Assembly: GCF_018141165.1 (NCBI RefSeq)
Contig: NZ_CP058557.1
Coordinates: 1,054,001 to 1,118,000 of the forward strand
Direction of reading: 5' to 3'
From: Alkaliphilus sp. B6464
Lineage (GTDB): Bacteria > Bacillota > Clostridia > Peptostreptococcales > Natronincolaceae
Length of the DNA stretch: 64,000 bases
Shown here: in pieces, positions 17,715 to 25,871 of the stretch
How the letters are laid out: each line of letters starts with the position of its first letter
Numbering within the stretch: position 1 is the stretch's first letter
Position numbers and translations under genes: made by a program
Notes under the pieces: model-generated
What the model saw: the letters and a program-made list of their open reading frames with translations, nothing else
The model's database searches: none
Told to the model about the DNA's origin: nothing

Positions 17715-18533
17715 CTATTTAATAACTCCAATTTCAGATTCTATATCGTATCTAATTTCATATTTATTTTCTAATACTAGTTCTCTAGAAACTATATTTT
17801 TTCTGAAAAAGTCTTGACCTATCTTATATATTTCGTTATATCTATATATCTTTTTATCTTCCTTTGTATATTTTAGGTTTTCACTTTCAACAGTATATAG
17901 AACATCTTGAAATGTATCGCTTAAAATTGTTCCATATATAAATTCATCATCAAATTCTATTACAAGCTGGAAACTTTCTTGTGTTTCATTTTTTACCTTT
18001 AAATCTAACCAGCCCTCAGCAATTGTTGCATCAACTCCTTCAGGTATATCACCCTTTGGTTGAGGCATAGTTTCTGCTGAATGAGGATGTCGCTCTACTA
18101 TAGTAAGTGGTGTATGAAGAAATATCCAAAATAGCAAATTACTTATTTGACAAAGACCTCCTCCTTCTACAGAAGTAATTTGATTATTAACCATAGCTAA
18201 TGCTTCTTTGTATTTTCCATATTTTTTGGCATCCTTTGCCAATATCCAAAAAGAAAAGGTTTCATTTGGACTTATAATTATTTTATTCATTGTTTTGGCA
18301 ACTAACTTAAGATTATCAACCTTGTTTATTTGATACTTAATGTCGTAACCACTTTCCGTATTAATCATTTTTGATTTAGTTGAAAAAACTTTATACTCTA
18401 AGGCATCCTTCGAGGTTTTCCGCGAATACTTATTCGAATCCATTTTCATTTGAGTATAAAAGAATACATTTCGTTGAAATTTTCTTATTGGTAAAAGGAA
18501 TGGAAATCTTTCCGTTATTCTTTTCTTTTTCAT
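17715..18533 (-). CDS. vanW: VanW-family protein
   Basis: About 272 residues of the VanW family, found in vanB- and vanG-type glycopeptide resistance clusters and in other cell-wall loci; biochemical role unknown. The conserved core includes NETFSFW, the GGGLCQISNLLFW stretch and ERHPHSAETMPQPKGDIPEGVDATIA. No signal peptide is apparent. The ATG at 18533 is chosen because GGAGG lies five bases upstream; a TTG four codons earlier would overlap that site. First gene of the leftward van cluster, 13 bases before vanG. Confidence 0.88.
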   Translation of the reverse strand: MKKKRITERFPFLLPIRKFQRNVFFYTQMKMDSNKYSRKTSKDALEYKVFSTKSKMINTESGYDIKYQINKVDNLKLVAKTMNKIIISPNETFSFWILAKDAKKYGKYKEALAMVNNQITSVEGGGLCQISNLLFWIFLHTPLTIVERHPHSAETMPQPKGDIPEGVDATIAEGWLDLKVKNETQESFQLVIEFDDEFIYGTILSDTFQDVLYTVESENLKYTKEDKKIYRYNEIYKIGQDFFRKNIVSRELVLENKYEIRYDIESEIGVIK

Positions 18534-18626
18534 AACAGCCTCCAAAACACTTATTTATTCTTGTATTTTAAATTCTATACAACAAATTCAATTATCTAGG
18601 CTTTATAAAATCTAAGATTTGTCTAA

Positions 18627-18674
18627 GATTAATAAAAAGGAGTAGGCCTTAAGGCCTACTCCTTTTTATTAATC
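18627..18674. terminator. Perfect palindromic terminator
   Basis: A 48-base perfect palindrome with core GGAGTAGGCCTTAAGGCCTA and A/T-run flanks. It ends the ykuS transcript and separates it from the van cluster. Confidence 0.85.
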
Positions 18675-18691
18675 TTTTGGAATTCTATATT

Positions 18692-18955
18692 CTATTTAGT
18701 AAATAATCTCTCATATCTTCTAGTTTCTATAATATGCCCTATTTCATCAATTGTTTTATTATTTGCATTAATTAGTATTGCCCCATAAATATTGCCGTCA
18801 ACTGAATTGTTAACACTATCTAGTCCACTATAAATATCCGTATATACTATGGCGTCAATATGACCTCCATACATATAGTCAACTACTTCATAACCTTTTC
18901 TTTCTAACCCTAGTCTTATTTCCTCTAAACCTTGCTGCACAGCTACCCTTTTCAA
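18692..18955 (-). CDS. YkuS-family (UPF0180) protein
   Basis: An 87-residue protein of the UPF0180/YkuS family, function unknown. The sequence begins KRVAVQQGLEEIRLGLERKG and continues YEVVDY, as in Bacillus YkuS. The start is most likely the TTG at 18955: AGGAGG lies eight bases before it, while the upstream in-frame GTG overlaps AGGAGG. A strong terminator follows. No neighbour gives a clue to its role. Confidence 0.8.
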   Translation of the reverse strand: MKRVAVQQGLEEIRLGLERKGYEVVDYMYGGHIDAIVYTDIYSGLDSVNNSVDGNIYGAILINANNKTIDEIGHIIETRRYERLFTK

Positions 18956-19020
18956 ATAAAACACCTCCTAAAAATAGTATATCTAGGAAGTGTATTTTTC
19001 ATTCCTTTATAAGTTATTTG

Positions 19021-19893
19021 CTAAGGTACAATTACTTCTATCTTCTTATTCACAGCTTCAAACTTAATTGGTCTATTATCTATTATTTCTCCATCTGCAT
19101 TAACATTCATATTTTCTGTTGAAAATATTTGTACATCTTTTCCTCTATACATTTTTACTTCTTTGTACTTAACATGTTCTCCTTTAAATATAGTAGGAAA
19201 AAGAAACAATAATTTTAGCTTGGACACTTTTCTTACTACACAAATATCAAATTGTCCATCAAAAACTTCAGCATGGGGCGCTATTTTCATACCACCACCA
19301 TAATATGCTCCATTACACACTGCAATTAGCATAATCTCTTCATTATATTTTATACCATCTATTATTAAATCAACCTTTAAACTTTTAAATTTACCTAAGG
19401 CTTTTATAACACCAATAACATAAGAATAAGTGCTTGAAAAATATTTTTTTATTTTATTTGCCTCTTGAGCAATTAATGCATCTAAACCAATACTACAAAA
19501 ATTAACAAAATGTTTTCCATTTAGTCTGCCTAAATCTACTGGAATAGATTTTTTCTTTGCTAAAATCTCCATCGCTTCTCTTAAATTAAATGGAATGTTA
19601 AGCGTTCTAGCAAAGTCATTTCCTGTACCAGCGGGGATAACCCCTAATTTTTGTGGCCCCCCAACCATTCCATTAACCACTTCATGAAGGGTTCCATCGC
19701 CACCTACAGAAACAATAATAGAAAAATTTTTAGTTTTAGCTTCCTCTGCAAATAACTTCGCATCTCCTATTTTTTCTGTTATTTTAATCTCATAAGTACA
19801 TTTATAAGTATCCATTACTTCTTTTATTATTGGGATGATTTTATTACCGTTACCTTTTCCGGCTACTGGATTAACTATAAATAAATAAGACAA
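19021..19893 (-). CDS. Diacylglycerol kinase-family lipid kinase (YegS/DagK/BmrU type)
   Basis: A 290-residue soluble lipid kinase. The N-terminal catalytic domain has FIVNPVAGKGNG and the nucleotide-binding motif VSVGGDGTLHEVVNG, followed by LGVIPAGTGNDFARTLNIP. The C-terminal beta-sandwich domain ends with NVNADGEIIDNRPI. Family members phosphorylate diacylglycerol or related lipids; in Firmicutes DgkB recycles diacylglycerol from lipoteichoic acid synthesis. Which lipid is used here is not determined. The gene follows the DUF4446 gene by ten bases and is probably co-transcribed. Confidence 0.92.
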   Translation of the reverse strand: MSYLFIVNPVAGKGNGNKIIPIIKEVMDTYKCTYEIKITEKIGDAKLFAEEAKTKNFSIIVSVGGDGTLHEVVNGMVGGPQKLGVIPAGTGNDFARTLNIPFNLREAMEILAKKKSIPVDLGRLNGKHFVNFCSIGLDALIAQEANKIKKYFSSTYSYVIGVIKALGKFKSLKVDLIIDGIKYNEEIMLIAVCNGAYYGGGMKIAPHAEVFDGQFDICVVRKVSKLKLLFLFPTIFKGEHVKYKEVKMYRGKDVQIFSTENMNVNADGEIIDNRPIKFEAVNKKIEVIVP

Positions 19894-19903
19894 TGCTAGT
19901 CAC

Positions 19904-20452
19904 CTACCCTACTTGGCGAGTACTTCTATTACTCTTCAAATCTACTCTATCTAAAGCATTAGCCTTTGCTCTCTCTAGAGCTTGCAGTTCTTCGACAGAA
20001 AGACTATAGTTAGATACACCATTCTTTACAGGCTTAGCATAGGAAACTGTCTCTATTCTTCCATAAATACCAGTTAAAATAATTCCATCATTATTTTCAT
20101 CTAGCAAGGCAATTGAATAACTTAAATCACTTCCTGTATTGTCAAATGCATTATATCTAATAATACCCATTCTTTGTACACAAAAGCTTAATCTATTATT
20201 AAATACATCTATCTGACTTTCCATCTGATTTAAACGTTGATAAACTTCATCAACCTTATCCATATGTTCAAATAAAATACCCTCTATCTGCTTTCCATCC
20301 GTTCCTCTTACGAGTTTTCTATATCTCTCTTTTAAACTTGATATCATTCCCATATTTATAATTAAAAATATAATAGTCAATAAGTTAAGCGCTAAGCTTC
20401 CTATTAGTAATGGACCGCTGTACTGTTCAAAGAAGTCTAATACCCATTCCAT
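19904..20452 (-). CDS. DUF4446 family protein
   Basis: A 182-residue protein with one N-terminal membrane helix (LLIGSLALNLLTIIFLIINM), a coiled-coil-like stretch (residues about 60-90) and the conserved VQRMGIIRYNAFDNTGSD core followed by SYSIALLDENNDGIILTGIYGR that marks DUF4446. These genes regularly lie beside parB in Clostridia, as nearly here. Function is unknown; a membrane anchor with a small globular cytoplasmic or external domain is all that can be seen. Confidence 0.88.
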   Translation of the reverse strand: MEWVLDFFEQYSGPLLIGSLALNLLTIIFLIINMGMISSLKERYRKLVRGTDGKQIEGILFEHMDKVDEVYQRLNQMESQIDVFNNRLSFCVQRMGIIRYNAFDNTGSDLSYSIALLDENNDGIILTGIYGRIETVSYAKPVKNGVSNYSLSVEELQALERAKANALDRVDLKSNRSTRQVG

Positions 20453-20698
20453 TCGAATTCTCCTTTCATCATTTTAATAATTATATTATAAACTAAAACT
20501 ATTCGACAATATATAAGTTTTTCCTTCTATTTTTAACATATATATCTTGTAGTTTTCGTCATAATAAAAATTACACTGCTGCTTTCTCAACACTTCATAT
20601 AATACTTAAGTTAAAAATTTAAAGTACGTCCATATATTACTAACTTGCTGCATATTTAAAGGTTCTTAATAATTAGAATACTTATGCTTTACCCTATA

Positions 20699-20733
20699 AC
20701 ATAAAAAAAGCAGCTCAGCTGCTTTTTTTATGT
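20699..20733. terminator. Intrinsic terminator after the aminotransferase gene
   Basis: ACATAAAAAAAGCAGCT pairs with AGCTGCTTTTTTTATGT around a single C. It begins at the stop codon of the gene at 20734-21876. Confidence 0.88.
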
Positions 20734-21876
20734 CTATATTTGCTCACATATATTTTTAATAGCTTCTATAGCCTTGTCAATATCTTCCTTAGTATTAAAG
20801 TAACCTATACTAAATCTAACGGTTCCTTGCTCAAATGATCCTATTGTTTTATGAGCCATTGGCGCACAATGTAATCCCGATCTAACAGCAATATTAAATA
20901 CCTTATCTAATATAAAAGCTATTTCGGATGAATCCTCATCGCCAATATTAATGGATATAACAGCCCCTTGCTTTTCTGCATCCTTTGGTCCATAAATTTT
21001 TACCATTTCAATTTTCTTCAATTCTTCAATAAAATAATGGGTTAACTGTTTTTCATGATTTCTTATTTTATCTAGACCTTCTTTTAATATAAATTCTATT
21101 CCTGCTCCTAATCCTACAATACCTGGAGCATTTGGCGTTCCACTCTCATAGCGGTCCGGCAGCATTTCTGGTTGAGTAAGCTCTTCTGACTTACTTCCAG
21201 TTCCACCTTCTTTAAAATGCATTACATCTATACCTTCTCTTATATATAAAATCCCTGTCCCCTGCGGTCCCATGAGTCCCTTGTGTCCCGGAAGGGCTAG
21301 TAGATCAATATTCATTTGTTTAACATCTATATTATATATTCCTGCAGTCTGAGCACCATCTACTAAGAATAAAGTGCCTGCTTCCTTTGTTATCTTTCCT
21401 ACTTCCTTTATAGGCATTATTGTTCCGGTTACGTTAGATGCATTGGTTAATACTACCATTTTAGTATTATTCTTAATAGCATGTTTTATATCTTCTGGAG
21501 ATAAGCTTCCATCAGAATTACACTTTATAATAGTATTTTCTACACCTATATCTTCTAATGCTTTAATGGGTCTTAATACAGAGTTATGCTCCATACTTGA
21601 TGTAATTACATGATCTCCTTTTTTTAGAACTCCTTTTAGAGCTAAATTTAAAGCTTCAGTTGCATTAGATGTGAAAATAATTTGCATGGGATTATCTATA
21701 TTAAATAAACTTGCTATTAATTCTCTAGTTCCAAAAATCCCTCTACCCACCTCTAATGCTAACTGGTGTCCTGATCTTCCTGGATTAGCTCCGGCATGCT
21801 TCATATGATGTAAAACCGCCTCATATACTTCTTCTGGCTTTGGGTAAGAGGTAGCAGCATTATCTAAATAAATCAC
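20734..21876 (-). CDS. Class V aminotransferase, cysteine desulfurase-like
   Basis: A 380-residue PLP enzyme of the cysteine desulfurase family. The start MIYLDNAATSYPKPEEVYEA and FTSNATEALNLALKG are typical. The PLP lysine lies in ALPGHKGLMGPQGTGILY and the active-site cysteine region is RSGLHCAPMAHKTIG near the C-terminus. This matches the EF2568-type subgroup related to SufS, with no iscU or other Fe-S assembly gene adjacent. It would take sulfur from cysteine for an unknown acceptor. It starts 21 bases downstream of parB, so it may be expressed with parAB. Confidence 0.88.
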   Translation of the reverse strand: MIYLDNAATSYPKPEEVYEAVLHHMKHAGANPGRSGHQLALEVGRGIFGTRELIASLFNIDNPMQIIFTSNATEALNLALKGVLKKGDHVITSSMEHNSVLRPIKALEDIGVENTIIKCNSDGSLSPEDIKHAIKNNTKMVVLTNASNVTGTIMPIKEVGKITKEAGTLFLVDGAQTAGIYNIDVKQMNIDLLALPGHKGLMGPQGTGILYIREGIDVMHFKEGGTGSKSEELTQPEMLPDRYESGTPNAPGIVGLGAGIEFILKEGLDKIRNHEKQLTHYFIEELKKIEMVKIYGPKDAEKQGAVISINIGDEDSSEIAFILDKVFNIAVRSGLHCAPMAHKTIGSFEQGTVRFSIGYFNTKEDIDKAIEAIKNICEQI

Positions 21877-21897
21877 AAATATCCCTCCTGTTCTTAT

Positions 21898-22773
21898 TTA
21901 CTTTAATAGACTTATTATTCTTTCTAGATCATCTTCATTATAATATTCTATTTCAATTTTGCCTTTTTTGGCACCCTTAATAATATTTACTTTTGTTCCA
22001 AATAGTGATTTTAAGTTTTCTTCTATTTCAGCTAAAAATACATCTTTAGTTTTGTTTTTATCTATTTTATTATCTTTTTTACTAGTATTATTTAATTCCT
22101 TCACTAATTCTTCTACTTGCCTTACACTTAAACCTTCACTAATTATCTTTTTTGCCAACTCATATTGATTGTCATTGGACTCTATGCTAAGTATAGTTCT
22201 ACCATGTCCACCGCTAATTTTTCCTTCTATAATAAAATCAATTACCCTTTTATCTAAACGAAGTAATCTCAATATATTAGCTAAATAAGATCTACTCTTT
22301 CCTAGGGCTTCTGATAATTGTTCTTGCGTAATTTTATACTGGCTTATCAAATATTGATAAGCTTTTGCTTCTTCAATAACGTTTAAGTCTTGCCTTTGTA
22401 GGTTTTCAATTAATGAAACCTCTAAAAGCTGTTTTTGATTATAATGTTTAACTATACAAGGTACTTCTTTTAATTCTATACTTTTTGCAGCCCTCCATCT
22501 TCTTTCTCCTGCGATAATCATATACCCCTTCGCATCTTCTGTTACAATTATAGGTTGTATTATTCCATGAGCTTTAATAGAGTTAGCTAACTCCTCTATA
22601 CTGCCTTCATCAAAATTTTTTCTCGGTTGATTAGGATTAGGATATATCTTATCTATAGAAAGTATTTGAATTTTTTCATCATTAATCTTTTCTTCTACTA
22701 TGTTTAAGCTGATCATATCAGGAATAAGTGCCTCTAATCCTTTACCTAATCCTCGCCTTTTAGTCTTTGTCAT
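21898..22773 (-). CDS. parB: Chromosome partitioning protein ParB (Spo0J)
   Basis: A 291-residue ParB. The CTPase/N-terminal domain has IYPNPNQPRKNFDEGSIEEL and the GERRWRAAK motif; the central helix-turn-helix follows (ITQEQLSEALGKSRSYLANILRLLRL), and a C-terminal dimerisation part ends the protein. It binds parS, slides as a CTP-dependent clamp and recruits SMC. The start touches the parA stop. Two parS-like sites, at 11626 and 27784, lie either side of the operon. Confidence 0.97.
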   Translation of the reverse strand: MTKTKRRGLGKGLEALIPDMISLNIVEEKINDEKIQILSIDKIYPNPNQPRKNFDEGSIEELANSIKAHGIIQPIIVTEDAKGYMIIAGERRWRAAKSIELKEVPCIVKHYNQKQLLEVSLIENLQRQDLNVIEEAKAYQYLISQYKITQEQLSEALGKSRSYLANILRLLRLDKRVIDFIIEGKISGGHGRTILSIESNDNQYELAKKIISEGLSVRQVEELVKELNNTSKKDNKIDKNKTKDVFLAEIEENLKSLFGTKVNIIKGAKKGKIEIEYYNEDDLERIISLLK

Positions 22774-23547
22774 CTATATCACATCCTCTTCCAAATATAA
22801 AAATTCTTCTGCTAGTTCTGCATATGCTTCTGCACCTTTTGATTTTTTATCATAATAAATAATAGGCTGTCCAAAACTTGGAGCTTCTGCTAATCTAACA
22901 TTTCTTGGTATAATTGTAGTATATACCTTTCCTTTAAAATAGTTTTTTACTTCATCCACTACTTGAATAGATAGATTTGTCCTTCCATCGAACATACTAA
23001 GAACAACCCCTTGAACTTCTAAATTAGGATTTAAATTTTTCTTTACTAGTTGTATAGTATTCATCAATTGGCTAACTCCCTCCAATGCATAGTATTCACA
23101 TTGGATAGGAATTAAAACACTGTCTACAGCAGCTAAAGAATTTATTGTTAATAAGCCTAAAGAAGGAGGGCAATCTATAAAAATGTAATCATAATCATTT
23201 TTTATCTCATCAATAGCTTGTTTTAATTTAATTTCTCTATTTTTCATTCCAGTAAGCTCTATTTCTGCTCCAGCTAACTGTACACTAGAAGGTACTAAAT
23301 GTAGATTTTCGTATTCTGTAGCTACAATAGCCTCTTTAATATTAGCTTCTTCGATTATAATATCATAAATGGTATATTCCAATATATTTTTATCTACTCC
23401 TAAGCCACTGGTAGTATTACCCTGTGGATCAATATCAATAACACAGACCTTTTTGCCGTTTTCAGCAATACATGCACTTAAATTTACATTTGTAGTTGTT
23501 TTACCAACTCCACCTTTTTGATTAAAAACTGCAATTACCTTTCCCAT
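22774..23547 (-). CDS. parA: Chromosome partitioning ATPase ParA (Soj)
   Basis: A 257-residue deviant-Walker ATPase. Walker A is KGGVGKTTTNVNLS near the N-terminus, with the signature lysine; switch motifs DIDPQGNTTSGLG and FIDCPPSLGLLTINSL follow. It drives origin segregation with ParB and in Bacillus influences DnaA. GGGGGAAATAAC precedes the ATG. It is the first gene of the parA-parB operon; the 350-base gap upstream (23548-23898) contains a dispersed repeat core and no gene that I can see. Confidence 0.97.
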   Translation of the reverse strand: MGKVIAVFNQKGGVGKTTTNVNLSACIAENGKKVCVIDIDPQGNTTSGLGVDKNILEYTIYDIIIEEANIKEAIVATEYENLHLVPSSVQLAGAEIELTGMKNREIKLKQAIDEIKNDYDYIFIDCPPSLGLLTINSLAAVDSVLIPIQCEYYALEGVSQLMNTIQLVKKNLNPNLEVQGVVLSMFDGRTNLSIQVVDEVKNYFKGKVYTTIIPRNVRLAEAPSFGQPIIYYDKKSKGAEAYAELAEEFLYLEEDVI

Positions 23548-23627
23548 TGTTATTTCCCCCTTTAAGGCCTAGAAGTTATACATATTAAAAATTAAAAATC
23601 GCCTGATGCTATAGCATCGAATTTAGT

Positions 23628-23677
23628 CACACATAAAATTTAAAAACTTCGTCTAAAAATTTCAAATGCTCAAAGTG
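23628..23677. repeat. Dispersed intergenic repeat core
   Basis: CACACATAAAATTT and AAATTTCAAATGCTCAAAGTG are arranged as in the copies at 8391 and 48873. The preceding bases (GCCTGATGCTATAGCATCG) contain a short palindrome and resemble those before the 8391 copy. Confidence 0.5.
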
Positions 23678-23898
23678 TTACTGACCTCCTACTTATTTAG
23701 AGGCACTTAATAGTTAGAAAAGTATAATTTCTTATCTTGCATTATTAAGATTTCTATACAACTTTAAATTACCCTTTAATAATTATAAAATTGCTAATAT
23801 TGGAAGCAACTAAGGAATATAATGTTAAAGTAACGGGCACCTTTTTTATTAAATTTTAAAAAAACCAGCATATTACTTAACTAGAGGAGGGTAATATT

Positions 23899-24168
23899 AT
23901 GTTTAATATTATAATAACCACGTTTTGGATCGTATTTATAGCTGAATTAGGTGATAAAACTCAATTACAGACCATGCTTTTAGCTACTCGGTCTAAGTCA
24001 CTTTGGCCTGTCTTTTTAGGCTCTTCCTTAGCATTAGTTCTAAGTTCTTTTCTTGGTGTTTGTGCTTCTACTATTTTAACTAAATATATATCTCCTCATT
24101 ATTTACAAACAGGTGCTGGAGTAGTTTTTATTGTTATAGGAGTATTAACTCTTTTAGGCCGCATGTAG
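23899..24168 (+). CDS. Half-size TMEM165/GDT1 (UPF0016) family membrane protein
   Basis: An 89-residue protein with three hydrophobic helices and the diagnostic metal-binding motif ELGDKTQLQT at residues 17-26. Full-length family members contain two such repeats and export manganese or exchange calcium/protons; this one has only one, so it must act as a dimer or pair with a second half-size protein. The GTTT-starting frame has AGAGGAGGG nine bases upstream of the ATG. It is a lone rightward gene between parA and noc. No Mn riboswitch is seen in front of it. Confidence 0.85.
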   Translation: MFNIIITTFWIVFIAELGDKTQLQTMLLATRSKSLWPVFLGSSLALVLSSFLGVCASTILTKYISPHYLQTGAGVVFIVIGVLTLLGRM

Positions 24169-24183
24169 TCGATATATTTTTAA

Positions 24184-24214
24184 AAAAAGATTACTATATT
24201 TTAGTAATCTTTTC
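24184..24214. terminator. Bidirectional terminator between the TMEM165-like gene and noc
   Basis: AAAAGATTACTA pairs with TAGTAATCTTTT around a short AT loop. It serves the converging genes. Confidence 0.8.
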
Positions 24215-24218
24215 TTGA

Positions 24219-25016
24219 CTAGCCTTTTGGGATTTTTACTGTTACTTCTATATATTCACCTTTATCTACTTGCTGAAATTCTGCATTTTCTTGTTTTTCT
24301 TTAATAACATCATAAGCTTGTTTTAATGTATTAAGATATATTCTATAATTCATAAAGCTTCTTATTTTCTGATTTGGCTTTACCTCTTTTTCCTTACCAA
24401 TAGACTCTAACATAGTTTTTATTAGCTGCTCCGTTTTTTTTACATTCAAATCATCTTTAATAACTTTGTCTAAAGCATTTTCTCTAAGGTCATCATCAGG
24501 AAGTTTTAATAAAGCCCTAGCATGCCTTTCAGTTAAGCCTCTCTCTAATAGTCGTTTTTTTATATTTTGACCTAGTCTAAGGATTCTTAGCTTATTAGCA
24601 ATAGTAGATTGATTTTTTCCTACCTTTTCAGCTAATTCCTGTTGCGTAAATCCGTGATCTTCAATTAAATTTGCATAACCCTCAGCCTCTTCTATAAAGT
24701 TTAAATCTTCTCTTTGTAGATTTTCAATAATAGCTAGAACTGCAGAATCCGTGTCGGTATAATTATTATTGATTATAGCTGGTATTGTCTTTAATTCAGC
24801 TAGTCGTGCAGCTCTTAATCTTCTTTCCCCTGCTATTAGCTCATACTTATCCTCGCCTATTTTCCTAACACTTATAGGCTGTAAAATACCATAGGCTTTG
24901 ATAGAAGCACTTAGTTCCTCTAGCCCTACTTGAGAAAATGTTCTTCTTGGTTGGTAAGGGTTTGGGATAACCTTATCTACTAAAACTTCCTCTATTCTCT
25001 TATCCAAACTATTCAT
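24219..25016 (-). CDS. noc: Nucleoid occlusion protein Noc (ParB paralogue)
   Basis: A 265-residue ParB-family protein. It carries PNPYQPRRTFSQVGLEELS, GERRLRAARLAELK, and a helix-turn-helix region (FTQQELAEKVGKNQSTIANKLRILRL). The second ParB-like gene between parAB and rsmG is the usual place of noc in Firmicutes, where it binds NBS sites and keeps the Z-ring off the nucleoid. A start with GAGGGATT upstream is acceptable. I did not find a copy of the Bacillus NBS consensus in this window. A second Spo0J-like protein is the alternative. Confidence 0.88.
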   Translation of the reverse strand: MNSLDKRIEEVLVDKVIPNPYQPRRTFSQVGLEELSASIKAYGILQPISVRKIGEDKYELIAGERRLRAARLAELKTIPAIINNNYTDTDSAVLAIIENLQREDLNFIEEAEGYANLIEDHGFTQQELAEKVGKNQSTIANKLRILRLGQNIKKRLLERGLTERHARALLKLPDDDLRENALDKVIKDDLNVKKTEQLIKTMLESIGKEKEVKPNQKIRSFMNYRIYLNTLKQAYDVIKEKQENAEFQQVDKGEYIEVTVKIPKG

Positions 25017-25151
25017 CGATTGTAATCCCTCTTTTCCATAGCGAAACTACTCAATTTAATATATTAATCTATTTCTATAAAACTCTGACGACTCCTGCCA
25101 TTATATATATAATTTTATAAAATTCATTCTACAAAATACGCCTTGTTTTTT

Positions 25152-25871
25152 CTACTTTATTGGTTCTTTGCTCGGTTTTCCTGCTTTTCTAGGATATTTT
25201 ATCGGAGTTTGTTTTATTTTTTTTATAACCAATATATGATGTGTAATATCGCTAAATGGTAAATCGACAACTATTTGATCAACAACTTCTCCGCCTAATA
25301 TTTTTATAGCATTTTTTGCTTCTGGTAATTCTTCTATCAGTCCCGGTCCTTTTTGACAAATAAAGTATCCTCCTACCTTAACAAATGGAAGGCAATATTC
25401 TACTAAAACATTTAATGCTGCTACAGCTCTAGATACAGCATAATCATATTTTTCTCTGTGGGCTTTATCTTGTCCAAAGTCTTCTGCTCTACCATGCAAA
25501 AATTCCACATTAGTTAAGTTAGTCTCTCTACATACCTCTTCCAAGAAACCAATTCTCTTTTTTAAGGAGTCTAATAACGTTAATTCTATATTAGGTAAGG
25601 CTATCTTTAAAGGTACTCCCGGAAACCCTGCACCTGTTCCAACATCAATCATTCGTCCTTCGGTTTTTAAATATTTAGTTTGTATGCAAGATAAAGAATC
25701 TAAAAAATGCTTTATCATAACTTCTTTTTCTTCCTCAATGGCAGTCAAATTCATTTTTTGATTCCATTCTAATAAAATATCTTTATATTTAATTAATTGA
25801 TCTACTTGATGGTCTGTAATCTCTACATTCATCTCTTTTGAACCATCTTTTAAAATATCCTTTAACTCCAT
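25152..25871 (-). CDS. rsmG: 16S rRNA (guanine527-N7)-methyltransferase RsmG
   Basis: A 239-residue SAM-dependent methyltransferase that modifies G527 of 16S rRNA (GidB). The typical N-terminus YKDILLEWNQKMNLTAI is followed by the SAM motif MIDVGTGAGFPGVPLKIA, then SRAVAALNVLVEYCLPF and a C-terminal KGPGLIEELPEA part. Its ATG overlaps the mnmG stop as TAATG, indicating translational coupling in the mnmE-mnmG-rsmG-noc run. Loss of this enzyme gives low-level streptomycin resistance in other bacteria. Confidence 0.97.
   Translation of the reverse strand: MELKDILKDGSKEMNVEITDHQVDQLIKYKDILLEWNQKMNLTAIEEEKEVMIKHFLDSLSCIQTKYLKTEGRMIDVGTGAGFPGVPLKIALPNIELTLLDSLKKRIGFLEEVCRETNLTNVEFLHGRAEDFGQDKAHREKYDYAVSRAVAALNVLVEYCLPFVKVGGYFICQKGPGLIEELPEAKNAIKILGGEVVDQIVVDLPFSDITHHILVIKKIKQTPIKYPRKAGKPSKEPIK

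Noticed and set aside
23548-23898. Possible Mn (yybP-ykoY) riboswitch before the TMEM165-like gene
   Set aside because: None of the conserved motifs of that class was found; the gap holds only repeat-like AT-rich sequence.
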